A stretch of 12,099 bases of DNA from Saprospiraceae bacterium (GTDB lineage: Bacteria > Bacteroidota > Bacteroidia > Chitinophagales > Saprospiraceae). A program made the translations under genes and the position numbers. The notes under the pieces are model-generated. The model ran no database searches. It was given only the letters and a program-made list of their open reading frames with translations, and was not told where the DNA came from. The stretch lies in NCBI GenBank assembly GCA_020849825.1, contig JADZFP010000438.1, forward strand, positions 1-12,099, read 5' to 3'. This document shows positions 1 to 7,324 of the stretch, piece after piece (position 1 is the first letter of the stretch; each line of letters starts with the position of its first letter).

Positions 1-79
1 AACACCGAAAACCCAAAACCAGAGCAACCCTTTTGCCAAAACCCAACACCAAAAACCTAAAACCCAGCACCCAACACCT
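1..79. repeat. Degenerate heptamer tandem repeat upstream of the ABC transporter
   Basis: Seven-base units of the pattern A-A/G-A/C-A-C-C-N run in phase from 38 to 79 (AAAACCC, AACACCA, AAAACCT, AAAACCC, AGCACCC, AACACCT). Three more units lie at 1-21, with an interruption at 22-37. The array ends 8 bp before the ABC transporter start codon. It probably extends beyond the window edge. It may act only as a spacer, but it occupies the place where leader and promoter signals would be expected. Confidence 0.75.
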
Positions 80-87
80 GATTTGCT

Positions 88-1875
88 ATGAAACACCTTG
101 CATATCTCAACAAATTTTTCTGGAAATACCGCTGGCGTTTTTTACTGGGCATCCTGTTTGTCGGGCTGGTCAACTGGTTTCGGGTCTGGCAGCCGCAGGT
201 GATCGGCGAAGCGCTGGACACGGTGATTTTCAACGTCAAACACTACAATGAAACGGGAGGAATTGCGGCGCATCCGGAGGCTTACCGGGAGCTGGGCACG
301 CAGATCGGCTGGTTTGGTTTGCAGGTGATCGGACTGGCCCTGGCTATGGGTTTGTTTATGTTTTTGATGCGGCAGTCGATCATTGTCATGAGCCGTTTGA
401 TCGAATACGACCTGCGCAAGGAAATTTTTTCGCATTACGAAACCCTCGACCTGGCTTTTTACAAACGCCACAGCACCGGCGACCTGATGTCGCGCATTTC
501 GGAAGATGTGAACAAGGTGCGGATGTACCTGGGGCCCACGATTTTGTACGGGCTCGACCTGGTTTTTTTGTTCGTGCTCACCATCTCCGCCATGCTCAAT
601 GTGAGCCTGACCCTCACGCTTTGGTCGCTGCTGCCGCTGCCGCTGCTCAGTATTTCTATTTATTGGGTGAGCAACATCATCAACAAGCGCAGCGAAACCA
701 TTCAGCAACAACTGGCTACCCTGACGAGCACGGCGCAGGAGGTGTACAGCGGCATCCGGGTGGTCAAAAGTTATGCGCAGGAAAAAGCCATGGGCGCGTG
801 GTTTGCCGATCAAACCGAAATTTACCGCCAAAAATCGCTCCGGCTTATCAGCGTCGATGCCGTGTTTTTTCCACTGATGATGTTGCTGATCGGTACCAGT
901 ACCATTCTCACGGTGTATGTCGGCGGGCTCGAAGTAGTGGCTGGCAATATCACGCCGGGCAAGATTGCGCAGTTTGTCATTTACATCAATATGCTCACCT
1001 GGCCGGTCACGGCCATCGGCTGGATTTCTTCGCTGACCCAGCAGGCGGCGGCTTCGCAAAAGCGGATCAATGAATTTCTGAAAACGCAGCCCGTCATCAC
1101 CAATCCGGTGATCGACCCCAGACCACTCCGGGGGCATATCCGCTTCGACAAGGTCAGTTTTGTTTATCCCGATACCGGTATCACCGCCCTGCGCAACGTC
1201 TCTTTCGAAGTGCAACCCGGTCAGCGCCTGGCCCTCATCGGGCGTACCGGCAGCGGCAAAACGACCGTGGCCGACCTGCTCGTGCGGCTGTACGACGTCA
1301 GCGAGGGCCGGATACTGATCGACGGCAAAGACCTGCGCCAACTCGACCTGCACAACCTGCGCCGCCGCATCGGCTACGTACCGCAGGACGTGTTCTTGTT
1401 TTCCGACACCGTGGAAGCCAATATCGCCTTCGGGCAAGACGGCATCACCCGCGCCGAGGCCGAACATTTTGCCCGCAGCGCAGCCGTACACGACGACATT
1501 ATGTCGCTGCCCAAGGGCTACGACACCATCGTCGGCGAACGCGGCGTGACGCTTTCCGGCGGACAAAAACAACGCGTCAGCATCGCCCGGGCCTTCGCCA
1601 AACAACCCGACATCGTGCTGCTCGACGATTGCCTCTCCGCCGTGGATACGAATACCGAAAGCCAGATTATCGGCTACCTCAATACAGCACTGGCCGGCAA
1701 AACAGCCGTGATCGTCACCCACCGCATCTACGGCGCGCTGGAATTCGACAAGATTATCGTGCTGGGCGACGATCACAGCATCGCCGAAGAGGGTACGCAC
1801 GAGGAACTGATGGCCCGGCGCGGGTACTACGCCGAACTGTTTGAAAGACAACTGGCCGGGGAGGATCTGGATTGA
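88..1875 (+). CDS. ABC exporter half-transporter (fused membrane and ATP-binding domains)
   Basis: This 595-residue inner-membrane protein has the type I exporter layout. A six-helix membrane domain covers roughly residues 15-320, and a nucleotide-binding domain covers about 345-590. The Walker A motif is G385-R-T-G-S-G-K391-T, the signature is L489-S-G-G-Q493, and Walker B ends at D513. The H-loop reads VTHR. Residue 514, normally the catalytic Glu, is Asp (LLDDCLSAVD), as I recall for MdlA-type subunits. Such subunits often pair with a second half-transporter, so this protein may work as a heterodimer; no partner is visible downstream, and one could lie upstream of the window. The substrate cannot be predicted; lipids, peptides and drugs are all possible. 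The first ATG after the heptamer array gives the usual family length, with no Shine-Dalgarno sequence. The alkyltransferase gene follows after 67 bp. Confidence 0.93.
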   Translation: MKHLAYLNKFFWKYRWRFLLGILFVGLVNWFRVWQPQVIGEALDTVIFNVKHYNETGGIAAHPEAYRELGTQIGWFGLQVIGLALAMGLFMFLMRQSIIVMSRLIEYDLRKEIFSHYETLDLAFYKRHSTGDLMSRISEDVNKVRMYLGPTILYGLDLVFLFVLTISAMLNVSLTLTLWSLLPLPLLSISIYWVSNIINKRSETIQQQLATLTSTAQEVYSGIRVVKSYAQEKAMGAWFADQTEIYRQKSLRLISVDAVFFPLMMLLIGTSTILTVYVGGLEVVAGNITPGKIAQFVIYINMLTWPVTAIGWISSLTQQAAASQKRINEFLKTQPVITNPVIDPRPLRGHIRFDKVSFVYPDTGITALRNVSFEVQPGQRLALIGRTGSGKTTVADLLVRLYDVSEGRILIDGKDLRQLDLHNLRRRIGYVPQDVFLFSDTVEANIAFGQDGITRAEAEHFARSAAVHDDIMSLPKGYDTIVGERGVTLSGGQKQRVSIARAFAKQPDIVLLDDCLSAVDTNTESQIIGYLNTALAGKTAVIVTHRIYGALEFDKIIVLGDDHSIAEEGTHEELMARRGYYAELFERQLAGEDLD

Positions 1876-1942
1876 GGAAGCGGGGGTTACAGGTAAAACA
1901 TTGGGCGATGCTTATCTCATCGAATACCTATTTTTGTTCACC

Positions 1943-2440
1943 ATGACGACGCACAAAACCTGGGTTTCTTCTCCTTTCGGCTGGTTTGAAATAACCGGCA
2001 GCGAGCTGGGTGTGCGCTCCGTGCTGCTGCGTGAAAAAACCGGCGAACCCGATTCCGGCATCCCTGAAGACCATCCGGTAGCAGAAGCCAAACGCCAGAT
2101 GGAGGCTTATTTTGCAGGCGCCTTGCGCTATTTCGACCTGAAACTCGACTGGGGCGGAGCGCCGGAATTTCACAAACAGGTGTGGTCGGCTTTACTGGAA
2201 ATCCCCTACGGCAAAACCTGTTCGTACTCCGACATCGCCGAGCGCATCGGTCACCCCAGCGCGGTACGCGCCGTGGGGCTGGCCAACCGCAACAACCCGC
2301 TGGCGGTCGTGGTGCCTTGTCACCGCGTGATCGGAAAAGCGGGCGAGCTACGGGGTTATTTTTATGGTCTGGATACCAAAATGGCCTTGCTGCGCCACGA
2401 AAATCCGGTGCGGTTTGCTGAACAGGGCGAGCTGTTTTAA
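1943..2440 (+). CDS. ogt: Methylated-DNA--[protein]-cysteine S-methyltransferase
   Basis: This suicide DNA-repair protein moves alkyl groups from O6-alkylguanine to its own cysteine. The 165-residue product has the conserved C-terminal DNA-binding/alkyltransferase domain: F-H-K-Q-V-W near residue 72, the segment IPYGKTCSYSDIA, AVRAVGLANRNNPLAVVVPCHRV, and a terminal G-Y-F-Y-G-L-D-x-K. The acceptor is C126 in PCHRV. The frame is open back to 1841 inside the ABC gene. I chose ATG 1943 because it gives the normal Ogt length and the expected N-terminus just before the W-V-S-S-P-F-G segment, and it follows an A/T-rich leader. It lies 67 bp after the ABC gene and may be cotranscribed with it. There is no AraC-like or methylphosphotriester domain, so this is not a full Ada protein. 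Confidence 0.93.
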   Translation: MTTHKTWVSSPFGWFEITGSELGVRSVLLREKTGEPDSGIPEDHPVAEAKRQMEAYFAGALRYFDLKLDWGGAPEFHKQVWSALLEIPYGKTCSYSDIAERIGHPSAVRAVGLANRNNPLAVVVPCHRVIGKAGELRGYFYGLDTKMALLRHENPVRFAEQGELF

Positions 2441-2513
2441 AGGAAAATCCCGGTTGTTCGCTGAGGATTTTTTATGCGGAATAATTTCGGACCCGTCCGG
2501 GCCCTCCTTCTGC

Positions 2514-2520
2514 TAATTTG
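2514..2520 (+). promoter_or_regulatory. Possible Bacteroidota -7 promoter element
   Basis: TAATTTG lies 43 bp before the start codon of the next gene, in the 122-bp gap after ogt. It resembles the Bacteroidota -7 consensus TAnnTTTG but is one base short. No convincing -33 TTG stands at the expected distance. A short stem (CGGAC, loop CC, GTCCG) lies just upstream at about 2488-2499. The call rests on motif and position only. Confidence 0.3.
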
Positions 2521-2562
2521 CCCTAACCTTGTTGCCGCAACTGTTCCACCAACGCTTTCGTC

Positions 2563-3147
2563 ATGAAACTCTGCCTGTTGTTGTTCGTTTGCGGCATATT
2601 TACCTTGTCGGGTCGCCGCCCCGTTCAGCCGTCCCCTACCCTGCTCGGCCGCTGGGAAGTGGTCAAATATTCCGAACAAGGCATTCCGGTAGATAAAATG
2701 GGCGATGCCCTTGCCCAGGCCACACGGGTGTATGAACACGTACGCGAAGAACGCGCCCGGCAATTTTACGGCTACGACGCCCGCTGGGACGAACTGAGCC
2801 GCCGTGAAAACCGCGCCTTTGCGCGCTGGGCCGAACTCGACAGTCTCACCGAAACCCGCCGCATTGCCGAAGCGATCCGGACGCCGTATTTCGCCGTGTT
2901 TTTTCCCGACAGCACGCTTGCGGCTTACAACAAGACCTCCGAAGGCTTGATCTTGTTTCCCGAAAAAAGGCACTACGAATATTTCCCTGCCACTATGAGC
3001 CTCGACATCTGGCAACCCAATGCCCTGGCGCCGTACGGCAAATGGGATGCCCAGATTATCCGCCTCGATGCCGGGCGGCTCACCCTTTTCCTCCCCGAAG
3101 ATGCGGAAATCGTAGAGCTGATTCGCACCGAGGGCGAGCTGCCCTGA
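2563..3147 (+). CDS. Hypothetical secreted protein, possibly lipocalin-like
   Basis: I do not recognise the exact family of this 194-residue protein. An N-terminal hydrophobic segment (residues 1-17, MKLCLLLFVCGIFTLSG) looks like a short export signal. The mature part opens with L-L-G-R-W-E-V-V-K. It ends with alternating strands around A-Q-I-I-R-L-D-A-G-R-L-T-L-F-L and E-I-V-E-L-I-R. That pattern recalls small lipocalin-like barrels, which open with GxW and close with a 'leuvr'-type strand. The middle (about 50-110) is highly charged and probably helical, which is atypical for a plain lipocalin. There is a Cys at position 10 but no good lipobox. The gene ends 14 bp before the Lgt-like gene, which suggests cotranscription and a shared envelope role. 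The ATG is the first in frame and gives a signal-like N-terminus. Confidence 0.7.
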   Translation: MKLCLLLFVCGIFTLSGRRPVQPSPTLLGRWEVVKYSEQGIPVDKMGDALAQATRVYEHVREERARQFYGYDARWDELSRRENRAFARWAELDSLTETRRIAEAIRTPYFAVFFPDSTLAAYNKTSEGLILFPEKRHYEYFPATMSLDIWQPNALAPYGKWDAQIIRLDAGRLTLFLPEDAEIVELIRTEGELP

Positions 3148-3161
3148 CCCCGCCTGCCGCC

Positions 3162-3899
3162 ATGCACTATCCTCTGGAAATTACCCTGGGCGCTGCCCGG
3201 CTGAATGCCCATCTGTTGTTCGAAATGCTGGCCTACACGGCCGGTTATCAGTTGTATATCCGTATGCGGCGGCGCTCAACCGACCGCATCAGCGACGAGC
3301 ACCGCAACTGGATACTGCTGGGCGCCGCGGCCGGCGCGTTTTTGGGCAGCCATGTGCTGGGTATTCTCGAACGACCGGCAGCGCTGGGCAGTTCGCTCGA
3401 TCTGGCTTATTTCATGGCCAATAAAACCGTGCTGGGCGGCTTTCTGGGCGGACTGCTTGGCGTGGAATGGACAAAAAAAATGCTCGGCGTCACGGCCTCT
3501 TCCGGCGATCTGATGACCTACCCCATTTTGTTGTCGCTGTCGATCGGCCGACTGGGCTGCCATCTGGCCGGACTGCCCGACGGCACCCAGGGTTTGCCTT
3601 CGGGATTGCCCTGGGCAGTCGATTTTGGCGACGGGATACCGAGGCATCCGGTCAATTTGTATGAAATTCTCGTGCTGGCCGCCGTCGCGTTGCTGATTTA
3701 CCGGCAGGAAAAACACGGCAAGCTGCCCGACGGCCTGCGGTTCAAAATATTCATGATTGTCTACCTTGTCTGGCGATTTGCCGCCGAATGGCTCAAACCG
3801 GCCTGGTATTTCCCTTTTGGCCTGTCGAGCATTCAAATGGCTGCACTGGCCGGCCTGGTGTATTACCGGAAAACCATCCGCTCGTTTTTTCTCCGGTAG
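3162..3899 (+). CDS. Lgt-like membrane protein (divergent prolipoprotein diacylglyceryl transferase family)
   Basis: The 245-residue product has several hydrophobic segments and the Lgt family landmarks: G-G-F-L-G-G-L-L-G at 92-100, G-R-L-G at 129-132, R-H-P-V-N-L-Y-E at 161-168 and R205-F-A-A-E209. True Lgt moves diacylglycerol from phosphatidylglycerol to the lipobox Cys of prolipoproteins. Aligned by eye to my recollection of E. coli Lgt, R143, R239 and E243 have counterparts (R130, R205, E209). The positions of H103, N146 and probably Y26 hold other residues (L95, C133 and a non-Tyr). It may therefore be a paralogue with another lipid-transfer role rather than the housekeeping enzyme. The frame is open to 3042, but ATG 3162 avoids overlap with the preceding gene and fits the family length. 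It lies 14 bp after the secreted protein gene and upstream of the radical SAM gene. Confidence 0.8.
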   Translation: MHYPLEITLGAARLNAHLLFEMLAYTAGYQLYIRMRRRSTDRISDEHRNWILLGAAAGAFLGSHVLGILERPAALGSSLDLAYFMANKTVLGGFLGGLLGVEWTKKMLGVTASSGDLMTYPILLSLSIGRLGCHLAGLPDGTQGLPSGLPWAVDFGDGIPRHPVNLYEILVLAAVALLIYRQEKHGKLPDGLRFKIFMIVYLVWRFAAEWLKPAWYFPFGLSSIQMAALAGLVYYRKTIRSFFLR

Positions 3900-3940
3900 T
3901 AGCGGCAGGCCGATTCCTTCCGACCAAAGATTGCCGTCAC

Positions 3941-4052
3941 ATTAGCACATTCCCACATTCCCACATTAGCACATTATCTCATTAGCACATTAGCACATTC
4001 CCACATTAGCACATTATCTCATTAGCACATTAGCACATTCCCACATTCCCCT
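3941..4052. repeat. Array of 14 octamers abutting the radical SAM start codon
   Basis: Fourteen consecutive 8-bp units fill these 112 bases with no slippage. There are three main unit types: a = ATTAGCAC, b = ATTCCCAC and c = ATTATCTC. The order is a b b a c a a b a c a a b b', where b' is ATTCCCCT. A higher-order 40-bp unit (a c a a b) is perfectly repeated at 3965-4004 and 4005-4044. The last unit ends at 4052 and the ATG of the next gene starts at 4053. The whole proximal 5' leader of that gene is therefore repeat, with no Shine-Dalgarno sequence. Confidence 0.95.
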
Positions 4053-5453
4053 ATGGAACGTCCGTACATCTATTACGACTTTACCCTCTCGCTTTGCCCC
4101 CATTGTCTGCGCCGCGTGGATGCCAAAATCATCATCGAGGACCAGAACGTTTACATGCTCAAACGCTGTCCGGAACACGGCGCCTCCAAGGTGCTGATCG
4201 CTACCGACGCCGATTATTACCGCACCACGCGCAACTACGCCAAGCGCAGTGAAATGCCCCAAAAATTCAACACCCGCACGCATTTCGGTTGCCCGTACGA
4301 TTGCGGACTTTGCCCCGACCACGAACAGCATTCCTGCCTGACCATCGTGGAGGTGACCGACCGCTGCAACCTGGCTTGCCCGACCTGCTACGCCGAATCG
4401 GCGCCACACCACGGCCGGCACCGCACCCTGGAAGAAATCGAGCGCATGCTCGACCTCGTTGTGGCCAACGAAGGCCAGCCCGACGTGGTACAGATCAGCG
4501 GGGGCGAACCGACGGTGCATCCGCAGTTTTTCGACATCCTCGACATCGCCAAACGCAAACCCATCCGGCACCTGATGCTGAATACCAACGGCATCCGGAT
4601 CGCCAAAGACCCGGTTTTTACGGAGCGGCTCGCTTCCTATATGCCCGATTTTGAAATTTACCTGCAGTTCGACTCCTTCCGACCCGGCGTGCTGGAAAGC
4701 CTTCGGGGTGAAAACCTGCTCGACACCCGGATGCGCGCGCTCGAAAACCTCAACCGCTTCAACCTCTCCACCACCCTCGTCGTCACCCTGCAAAAAGGCA
4801 TGAACGACGACGAAATCGGCGAGATCATCCGCTTCGCGCTTCAGCAAAAATGCGTGCGCGGCGTCACCTTCCAGCCCACGCAAGCCGCCGGCCGCTTCGA
4901 CGGGTTCAACCCCGCCACCGACCGGATCACGCTCACCGAAGTGCGCCGTCAGATCATCGATCAAACCGGGATTTTCCAGCCTGAAGACCTCATCCCAGTG
5001 CCCTGCAACCCCGACGCGCTGGCCATGGCCTATGCCCTGAAAATCGACGGCGAAGTGTTTCCGCTCACGCGTTTCATCAACCCGCAAGACATCCTCGACA
5101 ATTCCCGCAATACCATCGTGTACGAACAGGACGAGCGCCTGCACCAGCACATGATCCAGCTGTTCAGCACCGGCAACTCGGTCGAATGCGCCACCAACGA
5201 ACTGAACCAGAGCCTGATGTGCTGCCTGCCGCAAGTGCACGCGCCTTCCCTGGGCTACGAAAACCTGTTTCGCATCATCATCATGCGTTTCATCGATGCC
5301 TGGGACTTCGACGTGCGCGCCATCAAAAAATCCTGCGTGCATATCGTCAGCCCCGACGACAACAAGATCATCCCTTTCGAGACGATGAACCTGTTCTACC
5401 GCGACGCGGCAAAACGGGAAAGGCTGGAACAATTAAGGGGAGTGGTCGTGTAG
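4053..5453 (+). CDS. Radical SAM enzyme of the MJ0619/tetraether-lipid-synthase-like group
   Basis: This 466-residue protein carries the radical SAM triad C105-x3-C109-x2-C112 followed by I-S-G-G-E-P-T, which binds S-adenosylmethionine. The N-terminus holds further metal-type cysteines: C15-x2-C18, then C39-P-E-H-G, then C80-x3-C84-x2-C87 and C95. The order 'LCPxC ... CPEHG ... GCPxxCGxCPxH ... DRCNLxCPxC' is what I recall for the MJ0619 group (COG1964), which includes archaeal tetraether lipid synthase and pterin-methylating enzymes. The C-terminus has V-P-C-N-P-D-A and I-I-P-F-E near positions where I expect further cluster-binding cysteines, so it may hold fewer Fe-S clusters. The substrate is unknown; the upstream Lgt-like gene makes a lipid worth considering. 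The first in-frame ATG directly follows the octamer array. The gene converges on the small protease-like gene with 8 bp between them. Confidence 0.82.
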   Translation: MERPYIYYDFTLSLCPHCLRRVDAKIIIEDQNVYMLKRCPEHGASKVLIATDADYYRTTRNYAKRSEMPQKFNTRTHFGCPYDCGLCPDHEQHSCLTIVEVTDRCNLACPTCYAESAPHHGRHRTLEEIERMLDLVVANEGQPDVVQISGGEPTVHPQFFDILDIAKRKPIRHLMLNTNGIRIAKDPVFTERLASYMPDFEIYLQFDSFRPGVLESLRGENLLDTRMRALENLNRFNLSTTLVVTLQKGMNDDEIGEIIRFALQQKCVRGVTFQPTQAAGRFDGFNPATDRITLTEVRRQIIDQTGIFQPEDLIPVPCNPDALAMAYALKIDGEVFPLTRFINPQDILDNSRNTIVYEQDERLHQHMIQLFSTGNSVECATNELNQSLMCCLPQVHAPSLGYENLFRIIIMRFIDAWDFDVRAIKKSCVHIVSPDDNKIIPFETMNLFYRDAAKRERLEQLRGVVV

Positions 5454-5461
5454 CGCTTCAA

Positions 5462-5875
5462 CTACCGCAACGACATGAGTGGTCCTTCCGGATGAACCGG
5501 CGCCAGTACGCCCCTTGCGGGGTGAATCCATAAATCCATTTCCTCCATTGGAATAGCGCCAAGCAAAGTCTCACTGTCGTCAGGCAGAATAAGGGCATTT
5601 GTTGTACAAAAACGGCCGGCAAAACGCACGATAACAGGGCCGGCCACGGGCAACGCTATCCAGCTGCCGTCGGCAAGCTGAGAGGGGCGTACGTCAATAA
5701 TATCAAGCCCCAGCGCCTGGCGAACAGCGTCGTTGAAACTTAGCATGATTGCGCCGGAATCAACCATGGCATTGACAGTCAATTGACGAATGTCTTCTTC
5801 ACCAATTTGCAGCCTTTGGTGCATAACAACATCGCCGGCATTTACTATTTCTACATCTGCAAAAACAAGTCCCAT
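5462..5875 (-). CDS. Small retropepsin-like (clan AA) aspartic protease homologue
   Basis: The 137-residue product shows the retropepsin-type half-site V-N-A-M-V-D39-S-G-A followed by a hydrophobic stretch and a helix (A-V-R-Q-A-L-G-L). A later strand set (C-T-T-N-A-L-I-L) leads into L-L-G-A-I-P-M-E-E-M-D-L-W-I, typical of single-domain bacterial clan AA proteins. These would dimerise to form a two-Asp active site. No signal peptide or membrane segment is seen, so it is probably cytosolic. Its substrate is unknown. It is isolated: convergent with the radical SAM gene (8 bp) and 107 bp downstream of the DAHP synthase gene on the same strand. Proteolytic activity is a family inference only. Confidence 0.75.
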   Translation of the reverse strand: MGLVFADVEIVNAGDVVMHQRLQIGEEDIRQLTVNAMVDSGAIMLSFNDAVRQALGLDIIDVRPSQLADGSWIALPVAGPVIVRFAGRFCTTNALILPDDSETLLGAIPMEEMDLWIHPARGVLAPVHPEGPLMSLR

Positions 5876-5930
5876 TTGAGTCGATTGTTTTTTTGAAGTA
5901 AATTTCAGTAAAAAGCGGGTGAATTGCGAT

Positions 5931-5945
5931 CGGCGTTAACCGCCG
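5931..5945. other. Short inverted repeat between the DAHP synthase and protease-like genes
   Basis: CGGCG, loop TTAAC, CGCCG gives a 5-bp GC stem in the 107-bp gap. Read on the minus strand, a T-run (CGCTTTTTAC) follows roughly 16 bases later. It is too weak and too distant from the T-run to call a terminator. It could equally be an operator or chance. Confidence 0.25.
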
Positions 5946-5982
5946 GGTGAAAATTTATTTCAAAAAAATCCCCCCGCCCAAC

Positions 5983-7095
5983 TCAGTCATTTTCCCACAA
6001 AAACGACGCCGGGAGCCGCTTTTCCGCCGCGCCGGGGTTCATAATGCGCTCCTGTTGGTTGATACTTTCCTGGTGGATGGCTTCGAGGAAAAGGGTGATG
6101 AATTCGGGGCTCAATTCGCTTTTGTCGCCCCGGCGGCGCAGGGCTTCGCGCAGGGCGCGGAAACGTTCGGGCTGGAGCACCGCCACGTTTTTGGCTTTTT
6201 TAACCGCCCCGATCTCGCGCACCAGCATCATGCGGCGGGCGATGAGGTGGATAATTTCTTCGTCCAGATCGTCGAGTTCGCCCCGGTAGTTTTCAATTTG
6301 CACGAGAAAATCGGGGTCGTCGGTTGTGGTGGGGCGCAGGACCAGCTTGCGCAGCATATCGCCGAATTGCTCCGCCGTGATTTGCTGGGCCGCGTCGCTC
6401 CAGGCCTGATCGGGCGTAGGATGCACCTCCACCATGAGGCCGTCGAAATTGAGGTCGAATGCTTTTTGCGCGGTTTCAGCCAGGATATCGCGGCGGCCGC
6501 AGATGTGGGAGATGTCGCAAATGACTTCGAGGCCCGGAAATTCCTGCATCAAATCGATGGCCATTTGCCAGCGCGGCACGTTGCGGTAAATGGAGTCGCC
6601 ATAGCTTGAAAACCCGCGGTGAACGGCAGCAATGCGGCGCAGGCCAGCCTTGTGCAGGCGTTCGAGTGCGCCGACCCAGAGTTTGTAGTCGGGGTTGACC
6701 GGGTTTTTGACCATCACCGGGATATCGGTACCGGCCAGGGCATCGGCAATTTCCTGCACGGAAAAAGGATTGACGGTCGTGCGGGCGCCGATCCAGAGCA
6801 CGTCGACGCCGTATTTGAGGCATTCGTACACGTGCTGGGCGTTGGCGACTTCGGTCGTAACCCGCAGGCCGGTTTCTTCTTTCACCCGTCGCAGCCAGGG
6901 CAGACCCGGCACCCCGATGCCCTCGAAAGCGCCCGGGCGGGTGCGCGGTTTCCAGATGCCCGCCCGGAACAGGTCGATGCCCTGCGCTTTCAGGCCGCGG
7001 GCGGCGGCAAGCACCTGCTCTTCCGTTTCGGCCGAACAGGGTCCGGCGATGAGCAGGGGGCGTTTTTCACGGGGAAATATGGTTTCGAAAGTCAT
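5983..7095 (-). CDS. Bifunctional DAHP synthase / chorismate mutase
   Basis: This 370-residue enzyme catalyses the first shikimate step: phosphoenolpyruvate plus erythrose 4-phosphate gives DAHP. The N-terminal barrel (about 10-260) shows I-A-G-P-C-S at 16-21, F-R-A-G-I-W-K-P-R-T and L-W-I-G-A-R-T-T-V-N-P-F, the marks of the I-beta (KDO8P synthase-like) class. The C-terminal part (about 265-355) is an AroQ-type chorismate mutase helix bundle, with R-G-E-L-D-D-L-D-E-E-I-I, R-R-M-M-L-V-R-E-I-G-x-V-K-K and V-L-Q-P-E-R-F. In this fused class the mutase domain usually gives feedback control by chorismate or prephenate. A further tail of about 15 residues follows. The ATG at 7095 gives the usual length. 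The gene lies 229 bp downstream of trpA on the same strand and belongs to the aromatic cluster by pathway. Confidence 0.95.
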   Translation of the reverse strand: MTFETIFPREKRPLLIAGPCSAETEEQVLAAARGLKAQGIDLFRAGIWKPRTRPGAFEGIGVPGLPWLRRVKEETGLRVTTEVANAQHVYECLKYGVDVLWIGARTTVNPFSVQEIADALAGTDIPVMVKNPVNPDYKLWVGALERLHKAGLRRIAAVHRGFSSYGDSIYRNVPRWQMAIDLMQEFPGLEVICDISHICGRRDILAETAQKAFDLNFDGLMVEVHPTPDQAWSDAAQQITAEQFGDMLRKLVLRPTTTDDPDFLVQIENYRGELDDLDEEIIHLIARRMMLVREIGAVKKAKNVAVLQPERFRALREALRRRGDKSELSPEFITLFLEAIHQESINQQERIMNPGAAEKRLPASFLWEND

Positions 7096-7186
7096 TATTC
7101 GATTTCAAATTTTTCTGAAAACAAAAAACGGGATATTCCGGTTCTCGGCGCGCTTTTTTTTACGGCTTTCGCACTTTTCAAACCGG

Positions 7187-7235
7187 TTTTTTAGACAGGT
7201 TTTTTTAGACAGGATAAACAAGATGAACAGGATGG
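7187..7235. repeat. Tandem 13/14-bp repeat followed by 9-bp 'aacaggatg' repeats
   Basis: TTTTTTAGACAGG occurs at 7187-7199 and again at 7201-7213, as a 14-bp period. It runs into degenerate 9-bp units, AACAAGATG then AACAGGATG, up to about 7235. It lies in the 229-bp gap between trpA and the DAHP synthase gene. A GC hairpin follows immediately (GCGGC, TTC, GCCGC, about 7238-7250). The rest of the gap holds no gene that I can see. Confidence 0.7.
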
Positions 7236-7324
7236 GGCGGCTTCGCCGCTGTTTTTATCTCCATTGTAAAAAATATCGCGCTCCGCTTTCAACAGCATTT
7301 TCGAGGGCAGCAACAACCCTTTTG

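Noticed and set aside
142..1851. 569-codon open frame on the minus strand opposite the ABC transporter
   Set aside because: It is a shadow of a strong G+C-rich gene; it shows no domain signal, and the plus strand has all the ABC motifs.
3941..4052. CRISPR array
   Set aside because: Units are 8 bp with no unique spacers and no cas genes are near; it is a simple tandem array.
4014..5432. 472-codon minus-strand open frame opposite the radical SAM gene
   Set aside because: The plus strand carries conserved Cys and GGEP motifs; the minus translation is low-complexity His/Val/Asp-rich and starts inside the octamer array.
7236..7256. Rho-independent terminator on the plus strand (GCGGC-TTC-GCCGC then TGTTTTT)
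   Set aside because: No plus-strand gene ends nearby, and in the minus direction of trpA no T-run follows the stem. It may be part of the adjacent repeat.
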